A stretch of 64,000 bases of DNA, taken from positions 2,852,001 to 2,916,000 of the forward strand of contig NC_015160.1 of NCBI RefSeq assembly GCF_000190535.1, in the 5' to 3' direction. Numbering within the stretch: the stretch's first letter is position 1; each line of letters begins with the position of its first letter. The DNA is from Odoribacter splanchnicus DSM 20712 (lineage in GTDB: Bacteria; Bacteroidota; Bacteroidia; Bacteroidales; Marinifilaceae). Of this stretch, positions 18,540-28,185 are shown in pieces. The translations under genes were made by a program, and so were the position numbers. The notes beneath the pieces are model-generated. The model was not told the DNA's origin. It saw only the letters and a list, made by a program, of their open reading frames with translations, and did not search any database.

Positions 18540-19682
18540 ATGGCACGCTATAGCAAAATATTTTTCGTTTTTATCATCCTTGTCTTATCCCTTTGGCTCA
18601 TTCCCTGGTTTTACCATTTCATGACCGCCCAGCCAATACGCAATCCTTTCACTCTATACAGCTGCATCATCGATGATTTTGCCTGTCTCGACTACAGTGA
18701 AAACAAAGGGGTACAATACAAAGACCGGAACGGACATCTTTATTCCGATCGTCAGTTCGACAGCATATTGCCTTTCTTTTATTACCATCAGCTCGCTTCC
18801 GACGGCCGCCTGCCGGACAGCCTGAACGGAATAAAACTAACTCCGCAAAAAATAGGATTGACCAATTTCATTTTCAGACAATCCGCTTCGGACATAAATA
18901 AAACGGTTCCCCGCTTGTATCCGCTATTGGAAGCGATGTCCGGACGGGTAGACCTGCAAATGCCGGGAGACGTATTCCGGCTAAACGACCGGATCGAATT
19001 TATAGATATGGCAACCAACACCATACTGGAAAAGAAAAGTGAAATCTTTACCCAGGCAATGAAAAAGAAAGACTTTCGTTTTCCGGTCCGGTGTATCGGA
19101 GGCAATCCCACTGTGAAAAAGGAGTACGATGAAGGATATTTTCTAACCGATTCGGATCACCGGCTTTTTCATCTGAAACAATTGCGCGGACGTCCTTATT
19201 TTCGTCCGATCCCCTTACCCAAGGGAATCGAAATCACACATATTTTCGTAAAAGAATATCCGAACCGTAAATTTTATGCCCTACTGACAGATCAGGAAAA
19301 TAATCTTTGGGCATTATCCAATCCGGATTATCAGCTATATCCCCTACCGATAGGAAAATACGATCCCCGGCAGGACGATATACAAATTATCGGAGATCTT
19401 TTCAACTGGACCGTCAGCATCGACAAAAAAGACGGAGAACATATTTTCGCTCTCGACGCAACGGATTATTCTTTGGTCGATACCCTGACTTATCCGCAAC
19501 AAAGCAGCATGGCCTCAAAAATCGGACATTACTTTTTCCCGGCAGAGCTGTCTTTTGCCTCGTATGACGACCAATATGTCTATCCCCGGTTAGGAAACTA
19601 TTCGGTCAAAGCCCTTTGGGTACCTATTCTGCTTATCCTGCTATTCTTAGGCAAGTACTATAAGAAAAAAACAGTTCATTGA
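18540..19682 (+). CDS. DUF4857-family membrane-anchored protein
   Basis: 380 residues. One N-terminal membrane span (about 7-27) and one C-terminal span (about 358-374) bracket a large periplasmic region. The central part includes beta-propeller-like repeats (DSDHRLFHLKQLRGRPYF, LTDQENNLWALSNPDYQLYP). This architecture and its position after the ABC permease fit DUF4857. It may couple the ABC transporter to periplasmic or outer-membrane components. Last gene of the operon; a strong hairpin follows 10 bp later. Confidence 0.78.
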   Translation: MARYSKIFFVFIILVLSLWLIPWFYHFMTAQPIRNPFTLYSCIIDDFACLDYSENKGVQYKDRNGHLYSDRQFDSILPFFYYHQLASDGRLPDSLNGIKLTPQKIGLTNFIFRQSASDINKTVPRLYPLLEAMSGRVDLQMPGDVFRLNDRIEFIDMATNTILEKKSEIFTQAMKKKDFRFPVRCIGGNPTVKKEYDEGYFLTDSDHRLFHLKQLRGRPYFRPIPLPKGIEITHIFVKEYPNRKFYALLTDQENNLWALSNPDYQLYPLPIGKYDPRQDDIQIIGDLFNWTVSIDKKDGEHIFALDATDYSLVDTLTYPQQSSMASKIGHYFFPAELSFASYDDQYVYPRLGNYSVKALWVPILLILLFLGKYYKKKTVH

Positions 19683-19692
19683 AACCGTGACC

Positions 19693-19729
19693 GCTTTCTC
19701 CCGTCCCCTGCTTCTCAACGGGAGAAAGC
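19693..19729. terminator. Bidirectional terminator between the DUF4857 gene and cobI
   Basis: GCTTTCTCCCGT (19693-19704) pairs perfectly with ACGGGAGAAAGC (19718-19729), loop 13 nt, followed by GGTTTTAT on the plus strand. The cobI stop codon (19715-19717) lies in the loop, so the hairpin's right arm encodes the last cobI codons. Confidence 0.85.
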
Positions 19730-20434
19730 CGGTTTTATCACTAAAATAGAAAAATAGGTAAACGAATGCCCCAATATTTCTTCCCGCACAGAAGAATAAT
19801 ATTCCTGTCCTGTTCCCACTTGTTCGAAATAATAATAGTGTAATTCAGGATGCCGGGCTATAAAAGGACGCAATACCGCCTCGCCCAAAGGAACTTTCAT
19901 GATAACGAGTGTACGCTTGGCAACTATAGTTTCCAGCAGTTCTTCGACAATCACATCCCCGGGAATCACCAACAATCGTTCCTGCTGTTTTACCAAATGC
20001 AATCCGACAGATGCCCCGGCAGCAATAAAAGCAGGTACACCGGCGATCATCGCAACCGGAAAACCGGCCTGCGCAAGCTGCCCGTACATATAATGAGCAG
20101 AAGAATAAAAACAAGCGTCCCCTTCAGCTGTAATCCCTACCGATTTTCCTGATCTGACCAATTCCAATACCTCTCCGCAAACCCGGTCATAAGCACACAA
20201 AGCTTCCTGCCGATCCCGGGACATCGGCACCTGAAATAGACGAATTTTAGTTTCATCGACCTCCAATTGCCGAAGAATATCCAAAGCCCGGGATTTCATC
20301 CGCCCTTCGCCGGATTTCGTCCCCGGACAAAAAATAACATCCACGGCATTCAAAGCCTTCAACGCTTTTAAAGTAATCAATTCCGGATCTCCCGGTCCCA
20401 GCGATATTCCAAAAATCTTACCTGTATTTTCCAT
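19715..20434 (-). CDS. cobI: Precorrin-2 / cobalt-factor II C20-methyltransferase
   Basis: SAM-dependent methylation at C20 of the corrin precursor (CbiL in the early-cobalt route). 239 residues of the tetrapyrrole methylase fold: GISLGPGDPELITLKA at 9-24, the VIFCPGTKSGEGR loop, and GITAEGDACFYSS. It is the only corrin-ring gene in the window outside the 36.8-52.6 kb block and supplies the C20 step missing from that block. It appears to be transcribed alone. The CbiL name would apply equally if cobalt is already inserted, as the CbiK gene suggests. Confidence 0.9.
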   Translation of the reverse strand: MENTGKIFGISLGPGDPELITLKALKALNAVDVIFCPGTKSGEGRMKSRALDILRQLEVDETKIRLFQVPMSRDRQEALCAYDRVCGEVLELVRSGKSVGITAEGDACFYSSAHYMYGQLAQAGFPVAMIAGVPAFIAAGASVGLHLVKQQERLLVIPGDVIVEELLETIVAKRTLVIMKVPLGEAVLRPFIARHPELHYYYFEQVGTGQEYYSSVREEILGHSFTYFSILVIKPAFSR

Positions 20435-20536
20435 ACTATCATATCTCTGCTTTATCCTCCGGCAAAAGTCATAAAAAAAAACAAAACAGTCAAAATAAAA
20501 CTCAAATCTCTCATCATTTTACCCACTCCGGACACG

Positions 20537-20564
20537 TTTTTTCAGAAACAAATATTCTGAAAAA
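20537..20564 (-). terminator. Terminator after the SusCD lipoprotein operon
   Basis: TTTTTCAGAA (20538-20547) pairs perfectly with TTCTGAAAAA (20555-20564), loop 7 nt. Read on the minus strand the stem ends in a T-run, 30 bp beyond the stop codon of the preceding gene. Confidence 0.75.
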
Positions 20565-20593
20565 TACGGATTATCGGATTTCTCTTCTACTAG

Positions 20594-21547
20594 TCAAAAA
20601 TCTTCTATTTGCTGGCTGGAGGAAATAAGTACCCCCTTACTGCGACTTCTGACGATCTCTTTGACTTCAGGAGTCATTTCTTTGGCATGCCGCATAATAA
20701 AGGAATGAGCCACATCACCCGCAATCTGGGGACAAAGATGTAAAGCCGAAAGTTTATCGAACCATACATTGAAATACTGAGCCGGTTCCCCGGAAAAGTC
20801 TTTCAATTCCTGAGCGATTTTCTCATTCCAATAGGAAATTTCGTACGTTTTGTAACGATAGACCTTATTATAAATCATAGAGTCATTCTTGGGTAATATC
20901 TCATCGAAGATATTAAAGTCTTCGGGAATTTCACTCTGATCCTGGGGATTCAGCAAAGCATGATACACCGGATAATAGAAATAGGATACAGCCAAAGGTA
21001 CTTTCACCTGCAGTTTGAACAAATCTGCAAAATCCCGGTCATAACCGGATGAATCAGCTTTCAAAAAATCTTCAATCAATCCATCATTATAGCCGACAAT
21101 CGTATCCAGCAACTCTCTAAATTCAGCCGGAGTATAGATAAATAACTCTTCCGTAGAGGGGAACCATTGATTCTCGTAATAATGTATCATCATGCGAGTC
21201 TCTTTATTGATGCCTTCAGGAAATACAACCGACCCATATTCGCCATTTTTTATTTTGGCTGCATCCATTTCAACCCTGAGTTTCATGCCGGGTGCCAGAT
21301 ACAAAGGAAAAGCGGCTTTCCCATTCATCAGGCGCACATAAGTCCCTTCATCCAACTCCAAACATGCAGAAAATCTGCCGGCCGAATCAAGCTCCGCTTT
21401 AACTAAAGAATCCCGGCCGGAAATCTCAAAATATATTTTATTTCCCTTGTAATTTGTCAGCTTACCGTTTACCGTAACCTTTTGCTTTACATCCGGATTG
21501 CATGCCCCAAGACATGCAATCCATAAAATAATGACTATATATCTCAT
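20594..21547 (-). CDS. Lipoprotein with a DUF4369-like domain, no thioredoxin domain
   Basis: 317 residues. Lipobox at ILWIACLGACNPD. Residues about 25-115 (VNGKLTNYKGNKIYFEISG, then SLVKAELDSAGRFSACLELD) resemble the DUF4369 N-terminal domain of TlpA-like oxidoreductases. A helical middle region follows. The protein stops at SSSQQIEDF, where relatives usually continue into a CxxC thioredoxin domain. No such domain is encoded downstream in any frame I examined, so this is a naturally short or truncated form. Its start overlaps the upstream stop by 4 bp (ATGA), showing translational coupling. Confidence 0.6.
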   Translation of the reverse strand: MRYIVIILWIACLGACNPDVKQKVTVNGKLTNYKGNKIYFEISGRDSLVKAELDSAGRFSACLELDEGTYVRLMNGKAAFPLYLAPGMKLRVEMDAAKIKNGEYGSVVFPEGINKETRMMIHYYENQWFPSTEELFIYTPAEFRELLDTIVGYNDGLIEDFLKADSSGYDRDFADLFKLQVKVPLAVSYFYYPVYHALLNPQDQSEIPEDFNIFDEILPKNDSMIYNKVYRYKTYEISYWNEKIAQELKDFSGEPAQYFNVWFDKLSALHLCPQIAGDVAHSFIMRHAKEMTPEVKEIVRSRSKGVLISSSQQIEDF

Positions 21548-22806
21548 TCTTCCTCAACCAAACTGAAAATATACTGAATTTTTGCATCCCACATCAGGGC
21601 TTGGGGGTCGTCCTTGAAAAAATCATATATTTCCATAAAAAAGTCAACCGGTGCATAATCGAATACGGTTACTTCCAATGTTTTTTCATCTTCCAATATC
21701 CTGAAACCGACCTGAGCTTTCCTTTCGTTGACTGTACTGGCAGAAAAACTGACATTGACTTTGCTCATCTCGATCAAAGAATACACGACACGGGTTGACA
21801 AACCTGTACGTACAGTTGTATCACACACATAGACCAATTCACAATCCCTGAAATAATTTTTCATATCACCGGTAACATGAAGTTTCAATTTATTTTCATC
21901 CCCGGCAATAAACTCCAGGGTATCTGTCAGCAGATTATTCGTCGGCATATGGGTAAAATCACTGGCTGATACAAGACCTTCATAATCTTTTTTAAGTCCT
22001 TCAAAACTATCACAGCTCTTAAAAGCCCATTTACCGAATAACTTACCTACGGTTGTCGGACCATACACTTTTATGGTTGTCTTTCCATAATTTCCCAGCA
22101 TAAATTTCTCTCCCGGATTGTCCAGTTCCAAGACCAATTCATCCTTTCCGTTTTCCTGTTTCAAAAAATTCAGTTTAACAGAAGCATTCTTCTTGCCGGC
22201 CGGAATAACAAATTCCGTCACATTACCTTCAACATCAAAATTTTCTCCTTTCACCGCCGTCGAAGCCGGACTTATTGTAAAAGGAAGATGAATATCTTCG
22301 GTAGCAATGTACGCCAAACCATCCGGAGTTTTCAATTCGGCCTCAATAGTTACTTCTCCGGCCAGCACATGGTAATCCGTTACAAAAGAATAGACAATCT
22401 TATCTTTTGTTTCTACCGTAATAGTCGTAATTTTCACTTTCCCCAATTCAAATCCCCCTACAGCATTTAATTCCAGCTGGATCTGCATATCCGGCGTATA
22501 ATTGTCTTTCGGAGTAATCACGATCTGAGCTTTTGTTTCCCCTGCCTTCAGATTAAACTCCTTAGCCGAAATCGTGTAATCGATTCCTTCCCGTGCAGTC
22601 CCTGAGATAGTAAAACTTACGGATGTATTCTGTGTAGCAGCAGCCGATGCCTGCAATTCAACGACTAAAGATGCGTCTGCACTTAATGTATAAACAGATT
22701 GGGCAAACGACAAAGCAGGCGGATTCACATCGTCATTGTCATCACTACAAGACATCAGGGTTCCCAGTAACACAAACCATGATAATAAAAAAACGATTCT
22801 TTTCAT
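21544..22806 (-). CDS. Lipoprotein with Calx-beta-like domains
   Basis: 420 residues. Signal and lipobox LGTLMSCSDDNDD, with acidic residues after Cys favouring surface export. Residues about 25-140 and 140-245 look like two Calx-beta repeats (FTISGTAREGIDYTISAKEF with AGETKAQIVITPKDN; FTISPASTAVKGENFDVEGN with PAGKKNASVKLNF). The C-terminal ~170 residues are unassigned. It sits in the accessory part of a SusCD operon, so a surface ligand-binding or scaffold role is likely. Confidence 0.7.
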   Translation of the reverse strand: MKRIVFLLSWFVLLGTLMSCSDDNDDVNPPALSFAQSVYTLSADASLVVELQASAAATQNTSVSFTISGTAREGIDYTISAKEFNLKAGETKAQIVITPKDNYTPDMQIQLELNAVGGFELGKVKITTITVETKDKIVYSFVTDYHVLAGEVTIEAELKTPDGLAYIATEDIHLPFTISPASTAVKGENFDVEGNVTEFVIPAGKKNASVKLNFLKQENGKDELVLELDNPGEKFMLGNYGKTTIKVYGPTTVGKLFGKWAFKSCDSFEGLKKDYEGLVSASDFTHMPTNNLLTDTLEFIAGDENKLKLHVTGDMKNYFRDCELVYVCDTTVRTGLSTRVVYSLIEMSKVNVSFSASTVNERKAQVGFRILEDEKTLEVTVFDYAPVDFFMEIYDFFKDDPQALMWDAKIQYIFSLVEEE

Positions 22807-22828
22807 AAGTTCAGATTTTTAGTAAAAA

Positions 22829-23029
22829 TTATTGACCTTTAATTGCATTCTTATATTCTTCCCGTTTTGAATCAATCAATGCCCTCTCTTCGGGAGTCAA
22901 GGGAACAGGTTTGGGCATGACATAAGCCTTTGTCGACGTTTTCCGATAGGGAGGTACTTCATTCTCTTCAGCACATCCACAACAAAACAATACGATAAAC
23001 AGTATCCAAAAACAAATCTTCGCTTTCAT
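22829..23029 (-). CDS. Small lipoprotein of a SusCD operon
   Basis: 66 residues: signal peptide, lipobox FCCGCAEEN, and a short Lys/Glu-rich tail ending KNAIKGQ. The ATG at 23027-23029 lies 15 bp after the susD stop and the gene ends 22 bp before the next one. Conservation was not testable here, but the lipobox and tight spacing favour a real gene. Function unknown. Confidence 0.6.
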   Translation of the reverse strand: MKAKICFWILFIVLFCCGCAEENEVPPYRKTSTKAYVMPKPVPLTPEERALIDSKREEYKNAIKGQ

Positions 23030-23044
23030 ATTTTTCTGTATTAA

Positions 23045-24421
23045 TTATTCATAACCCGGATTCTGTTGCATACCCGGAACCAACTCCAGGTCATTCCGAT
23101 GTATGGGAGCTGTATACATAAACTTCTGACACACATATTTTTGTCCGTCTTTTGCAACCCAAAATTCAGGACGTCCATTCCGCTTTAACTCAAACCAACG
23201 ATCACCTTCCATAAACAACTCTTTCTGTCTTTCATTCATAATAGCAGCCATCAGTCTGGTAAGAGGTTTTCCGGTCGCATCAACCCGGATCAAAGCGTCC
23301 GGATTCACTTCCGGCAGATTTTCCAGCGTATACGGGATATAGGGAGTGATGCGGTGAGATCGTAACAGATTCAAATATTTCAGGGCATTTTCTGTATCCG
23401 AAAGCTGAGCATAAGATTCCGCCAGCATCAACACCATTTCGGCACACCTTACCCGTCCGCGTAATACTTTTGTCTCTTCCCGCTTTTTATTAAATGAAAG
23501 GGCATAGCGAATATCAGCTTCTTTCTCGGTAAACAAATCGATAAAAGACTTATTTACAGGACGATAAGGGATTGCAGAACTTACCTGAGTCTCACTATTA
23601 TCCGCTCCCTGAAAAACATAAGAACGAATGAAAACATTCGATTGGGTAGTCGCTTTATCTTGTATCATCTTCACATAATCGTCACCCTGAAGCAGTGGAA
23701 AATCCTTTAATAACTCTTCAGCCAAAGGAATCACATTTTCCCAATCCTGTGCCCAGAAATATAGTTTTGCCAGATAGGCTTTAGCCACTTCTGTCTTAAA
23801 CCGGTAGATATCCTTTTTCATATTGAAACCAATGGCCCTCTTCAAGTCATCCCGGATAAATTCCACCGTCTTTTCCATAGAGGAACGGTCCGTCAGTGCT
23901 TCCATGTCAAAATTACTGACCAGAGGAATACCCAACTGGGTCTTTGCCATTGCTTTATCATAAGGTTCACAAAACCATCGTAAAAGATTATAATAACATA
24001 CCCCTCTCAATGCATAAGAAGTTGCCAGAATATCCTTACCGAGTTCCGTATCCTGATCTTTCATATTTTCGATAATCAGATTACAATTCCGTATTTTCTC
24101 ATAGAGTTCCCGATATACATTCTGGTAACCGTTCAAACGAGGAGCTACATACAAATCCAACTGGCCACCTTCAGGATAAATAGTCAAGCTGGCATCCAGA
24201 TTATCGGCATAACTCTCATAATCCAGTACAGAACGGCTATTCCCAATGATAATCCGGTCTGTACCGTAGTCTATGTCATTCAAGATGCTATGCAACAAGG
24301 CCGAAAATTCCTCCGGAGTCTTCGGGATTGTCTCTCCGTACGGTTTAAGGTCCAGATAACTATTACAGGAGAAACATACCCCCAATAGCATCAGCATTAT
24401 TCTCATTTTCAGATTTTTCAT
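23045..24421 (-). CDS. SusD/RagB-family surface lipoprotein
   Basis: 458 residues from the ATG at 24419-24421 (MKNLKMRIMLMLLGVCFSC). The frame extends 8 codons further but would overlap susC. The lipidated Cys is in VCFSCNSYLDLKP. The body is a TPR-rich SusD fold, with YALRGVCYYNLLRWFCEPYD and MNERQKELFMEGDRWFELKR, the latter being the hallmark C-terminal motif. It caps the SusC barrel and binds the ligand. Substrate cannot be read from the sequence; the FecI/FecR control is as common for glycan and glycopeptide uptake as for iron. Confidence 0.92.
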   Translation of the reverse strand: MKNLKMRIMLMLLGVCFSCNSYLDLKPYGETIPKTPEEFSALLHSILNDIDYGTDRIIIGNSRSVLDYESYADNLDASLTIYPEGGQLDLYVAPRLNGYQNVYRELYEKIRNCNLIIENMKDQDTELGKDILATSYALRGVCYYNLLRWFCEPYDKAMAKTQLGIPLVSNFDMEALTDRSSMEKTVEFIRDDLKRAIGFNMKKDIYRFKTEVAKAYLAKLYFWAQDWENVIPLAEELLKDFPLLQGDDYVKMIQDKATTQSNVFIRSYVFQGADNSETQVSSAIPYRPVNKSFIDLFTEKEADIRYALSFNKKREETKVLRGRVRCAEMVLMLAESYAQLSDTENALKYLNLLRSHRITPYIPYTLENLPEVNPDALIRVDATGKPLTRLMAAIMNERQKELFMEGDRWFELKRNGRPEFWVAKDGQKYVCQKFMYTAPIHRNDLELVPGMQQNPGYE

Positions 24422-24431
24422 ACACATATCA

Positions 24432-27400
24432 TTAAAATCCAACATTCAAACCAATAGTCACAGACCGGGAAACCGGATAAGTAGCTCCCGGGACCTCCGG
24501 GTCTATTCCGGAATATTTCGTTATGGTGAAAAAATTATTCAATGTCAGGTTCAGTGCGGCAGAAGAGAAATTTATCCGTTCTAATACTCTTTGCGGCAAA
24601 CTATAAGACAAGGCAATGGTATTGATCCGCAGATAGGAAATATCTTCCAGTAAAGCTCCCCTTGTAATCGTAGTTAAGGTGGGATTAGTCAGGTCTAATC
24701 CCAATTTTTTTCCATAAGCATCTATTAAACGGGGATATTTCACTCCCGTCCTATTTTCCGGAGTCCATCGGTTACGAACCTCACGTTTTACATTCAGATG
24801 ATTTCTGTACAAGTCATTATGGGGAGTCGGGATAGATTCCAACTTACTTCCACTGAGCAATTCATATCCAGCCGGAGATTCTATATTATCCACCATCTTT
24901 GCCTTTACTGAATAACTTCCGCCTACACTCAGCCCGATATTTTTATAAGAAAAGTTCAAATTAAATCCACCGGTAAAAGGAGCTACCGAAGTCCCCAGAT
25001 AATAATAGTAATTATTAGGCTCACGTAAATATCCGTCTTTATTCGTCACAGCATCCGGACGAAGCTTAAATTTATACATCCCGGTTTCAGGGTCTATTCC
25101 TTCATATTTCCCGGAAAAGACGGCTCCCATAGGATAACCTACATATTTATCCAAAGCCAGCGAAGTATTAGGTGAATTATATTTTTTCAGTTTGTTTTGA
25201 TTCCAGGCAACATTGGCCGATACCGACAAATTATAATCCTTACTTTTAAGAACTGCTACCGATAATGAAAATTCAACTCCATTATTCTGCAATACAGAGG
25301 TATTATACGACTGGTTAAAAAATCCGGTAGTTACCGGAACATATTCACTGGTCACACAATCTTTACTTTTCCGCCAGTAAGCTTCAACAATACCGTTAAT
25401 CCGGTCTTTCCACAATCCGAAATCCAAAGCCACTTTCACATCCCTGGTCTTTTCCCATCTCAATTTCGGATTCGGTGCATTGTTAATATACCCCATACGG
25501 TAATTCTCATCGTCGGATATCCGGAAATTTTTATAATACTTCATCATCAGGTTGGGTTTCACCGTCTTATTGATATTTCCGGTATAACCGGTAGCAACCC
25601 GCAATGACAGCCGGCTTAATACCGGACGAACAACCTCCATAAATGTTTCTTCACTCACATGCCAGACAGCACCTGCCGACCAGGTCGGATTAAACTGTTC
25701 ATCACTACCGAAATTATTAGATCCGTCTGTTCGGAACGATACATTCAAAACATACCGGTCAAACAAAGAATAATCCAACGCTCCATAAAAAGAAGCAAAA
25801 CGATTTTCTTCTATTTCCTGTCCTGACAATTGATCCATTGCATTGGCATAAGACACCAGATCCGAATATTTAAAACCTTCTCCATTACCAGGATCTTTAG
25901 GAACCGGCATAGCTGAATTACCGGTCACAGGGTCATATCCGTAACGTTTTTCAAAAATACCTTCGGCTTTCTCGCCACGAATCTCAGCACCTGCCAAAAC
26001 AGAAAAACGGTGTATTTCCCTGTAGACATCGGAATAACTCAATTGACCGCGCAGACTGTAACTTGAATTGTTGGTATTGGATTGCGATATCGAAGAATAC
26101 GTCCGCGAACTATTCCCCTGGGTATCGAAATACAAACGGTCAACAAACGCAGCGTAAGTATCTTTCCCTTTATAATTATCGCTTTTATTGTTCGTAAAAG
26201 AATAAGAAGCCAAACCCGAAAATTTGAGCTGCTTAAAAAAAGAATAATCGAGGTTAAAACGGGACGTTATTGAAAAATTATCAGTTTTACTTTCAGTTTC
26301 ATTCATCTCCCTCAACATATTAAAACCATTGGGAGGGATAGTGGGATCATAACTCCCGTTCACTTTGGGTAATTTGTAATAAGTGTAATCTGCACGATAT
26401 GAGCCATCTTCATTAAAAGGACGTTCGTACGGATTTGCAAAATAAGCATAACTGAATGGATCTGTTGATGGTCCTGTAGAATTTTGCATAGCCATATCGA
26501 ATCCCAGTTGGAAATGCAAATGTTTGTTCGGATTAGCATCTATTTTACCACTTAAGTTATAGCGGTCGTAATCTGTTTTTTTTACGGCACCGTTATCTTT
26601 TGAATAACCGAAAGATACATAATATGTATTTTTCTCACTTCCTCCTGAAAATGATAAATAATGATTGGTAGACACCGCTGTCCGGAATAACAAATCAATC
26701 CAGTCGGTATTCACAGAAGCCAGCTCTTGAATATATGCCTCTTGTTCAGTGACACTCATATCCCTGAACTCTTCTTTTCCCGAACGGATCATACCGACAA
26801 TCCCCACTACAGGATAACGATCTCCCCCGGCATATCCCTCTGCCGCAAATTCATCCCACAACTCCTGTTCCCATTCCAATTTCTCCCGGGAATTCATAAG
26901 CTCCGGGTCGCGTCCGGGTTTCATCACCATCGAAACATTCATAGAATAATTCACTGCCATCTTTCCCGATTTTCCGGTCTTGGTCGTAACAACAATCACT
27001 CCTCCGGCAGCCCTGGAACCATAAATAGCCGCTGCTGCCGCATCCTTCAGAATCGTTACATTCTCTATATCATTGGGATTGATACCGGCAACTCCATTGG
27101 TAAAAATATCGCTGAAATCTCCGGCCTTGATCTGTCCTGTAGAAATAAGAGGAATATTTTTTTGCAAGGGAACCCCATCCACGACCCATAAAGGCTCTGC
27201 ATTCCCCGTGATGGTATTAGTTCCCCTGATCCGTATTTTGGCAGATTCTCCCGGACGTCCGGAGCGGGCTTGTACACTGACTCCGGCAATCTGTCCCTGC
27301 AACAGCTTATCCATCGTCGGCAAAGCTTTATTCTCAAACACTTTTTTATCCACAACAGCTACCGATCCGGTTGCCCTCCACTTGGCCGTCTGTGTATATC

Positions 27401-27998
27401 CGGTACTGACAATCACTTCCTCCAACTCGCTGATATGCGGACGCATCACAACATTCAACTCATTCATCTGCGGAGAAATCTTAATCTCCTGAGTCTCCAT
27501 TCCGATAAAGGAAATTTGCAGGACTTCAGTTTCTCCGGGTAAATCCAGCGTAAAACTTCCGTCTATCGCCGTAGAAACCCCTATCAAAGTCCCTTTGATC
27601 AACACAGTAACCCCCGGTATAGGTTCTCCATTTTCATCTCTCACCGTCCCCCGGAGTGTCCGGAAACGAGGTTGTTCTACCCTATTTTCCTGAAGGATAA
27701 TGATATTATCCTGAATCCTGAAATTCAATCCTGTTCCCTTCAACACCTTTTCCATCACTGTTTCCAGAGGTAAATTTTTTACTTCCAAAGTAATTCTACC
27801 CACATTTCTGGTAAACTTTTCGTTATACATAAAATTGTATCCCGACTGTTTTCTGATCTCTTCCAAAACCTTGACAAAAGGGACATCCGATACTTTCAGG
27901 GAAATCAGATCCTGTTGCTGTCCCAAAGCATATCCCGGGGACAAAACCACAAACATCAGCCATCCGCAGATAACCGCAACTCTATTTTTTTTACCCAT
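24432..27998 (-). CDS. SusC/RagA-family TonB-linked receptor with STN signalling domain
   Basis: 1188 residues from the ATG at 27996-27998 (MGKKNRV). Signal peptide to GYALGQ, then an STN/secretin-like domain (about 30-105) that contacts an anti-sigma factor. A carboxypeptidase-regulatory-like domain follows (GTVRDENGEPIPGVTVLIKG), then the SusC plug (VVDGVPLQKN; AAAAIYGSRAAGGVIVVTTK) and a barrel ending VTIGLNVGF. The STN domain plus upstream FecR and sigma genes define a trans-envelope signalling system in which ligand binding induces this operon. The susD start follows the stop by 10 bp. Confidence 0.94.
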   Translation of the reverse strand: MGKKNRVAVICGWLMFVVLSPGYALGQQQDLISLKVSDVPFVKVLEEIRKQSGYNFMYNEKFTRNVGRITLEVKNLPLETVMEKVLKGTGLNFRIQDNIIILQENRVEQPRFRTLRGTVRDENGEPIPGVTVLIKGTLIGVSTAIDGSFTLDLPGETEVLQISFIGMETQEIKISPQMNELNVVMRPHISELEEVIVSTGYTQTAKWRATGSVAVVDKKVFENKALPTMDKLLQGQIAGVSVQARSGRPGESAKIRIRGTNTITGNAEPLWVVDGVPLQKNIPLISTGQIKAGDFSDIFTNGVAGINPNDIENVTILKDAAAAAIYGSRAAGGVIVVTTKTGKSGKMAVNYSMNVSMVMKPGRDPELMNSREKLEWEQELWDEFAAEGYAGGDRYPVVGIVGMIRSGKEEFRDMSVTEQEAYIQELASVNTDWIDLLFRTAVSTNHYLSFSGGSEKNTYYVSFGYSKDNGAVKKTDYDRYNLSGKIDANPNKHLHFQLGFDMAMQNSTGPSTDPFSYAYFANPYERPFNEDGSYRADYTYYKLPKVNGSYDPTIPPNGFNMLREMNETESKTDNFSITSRFNLDYSFFKQLKFSGLASYSFTNNKSDNYKGKDTYAAFVDRLYFDTQGNSSRTYSSISQSNTNNSSYSLRGQLSYSDVYREIHRFSVLAGAEIRGEKAEGIFEKRYGYDPVTGNSAMPVPKDPGNGEGFKYSDLVSYANAMDQLSGQEIEENRFASFYGALDYSLFDRYVLNVSFRTDGSNNFGSDEQFNPTWSAGAVWHVSEETFMEVVRPVLSRLSLRVATGYTGNINKTVKPNLMMKYYKNFRISDDENYRMGYINNAPNPKLRWEKTRDVKVALDFGLWKDRINGIVEAYWRKSKDCVTSEYVPVTTGFFNQSYNTSVLQNNGVEFSLSVAVLKSKDYNLSVSANVAWNQNKLKKYNSPNTSLALDKYVGYPMGAVFSGKYEGIDPETGMYKFKLRPDAVTNKDGYLREPNNYYYYLGTSVAPFTGGFNLNFSYKNIGLSVGGSYSVKAKMVDNIESPAGYELLSGSKLESIPTPHNDLYRNHLNVKREVRNRWTPENRTGVKYPRLIDAYGKKLGLDLTNPTLTTITRGALLEDISYLRINTIALSYSLPQRVLERINFSSAALNLTLNNFFTITKYSGIDPEVPGATYPVSRSVTIGLNVGF

Positions 27999-28144
27999 TT
28001 TGAGAAAAATAAAATTATACACTTCTTTTCATTATATTTGTATTATAGGATGCGGTTCGGCAAAATCAATCAAACAAGTTTGTTGTTTTTGCTCTCACCT
28101 TTCACTATATTTGTGGGACATGTTTGTATAAAACATTTTGTGTT

Positions 28145-28185
28145 AAAGAGATTAGGAGAAAGGCCAAATTCACCCTAATCTCTTT
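28145..28185 (-). terminator. Hairpin at the 3' end of fecR
   Basis: AAAGAGATTAGG (28145-28156) pairs perfectly with CCTAATCTCTTT (28174-28185), loop 17 nt. The fecR stop codon (28175-28177) is inside the stem. It separates sigma/fecR from susCD, so the receptor operon probably has its own sigma-dependent promoter in 27999-28144. Confidence 0.65.
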
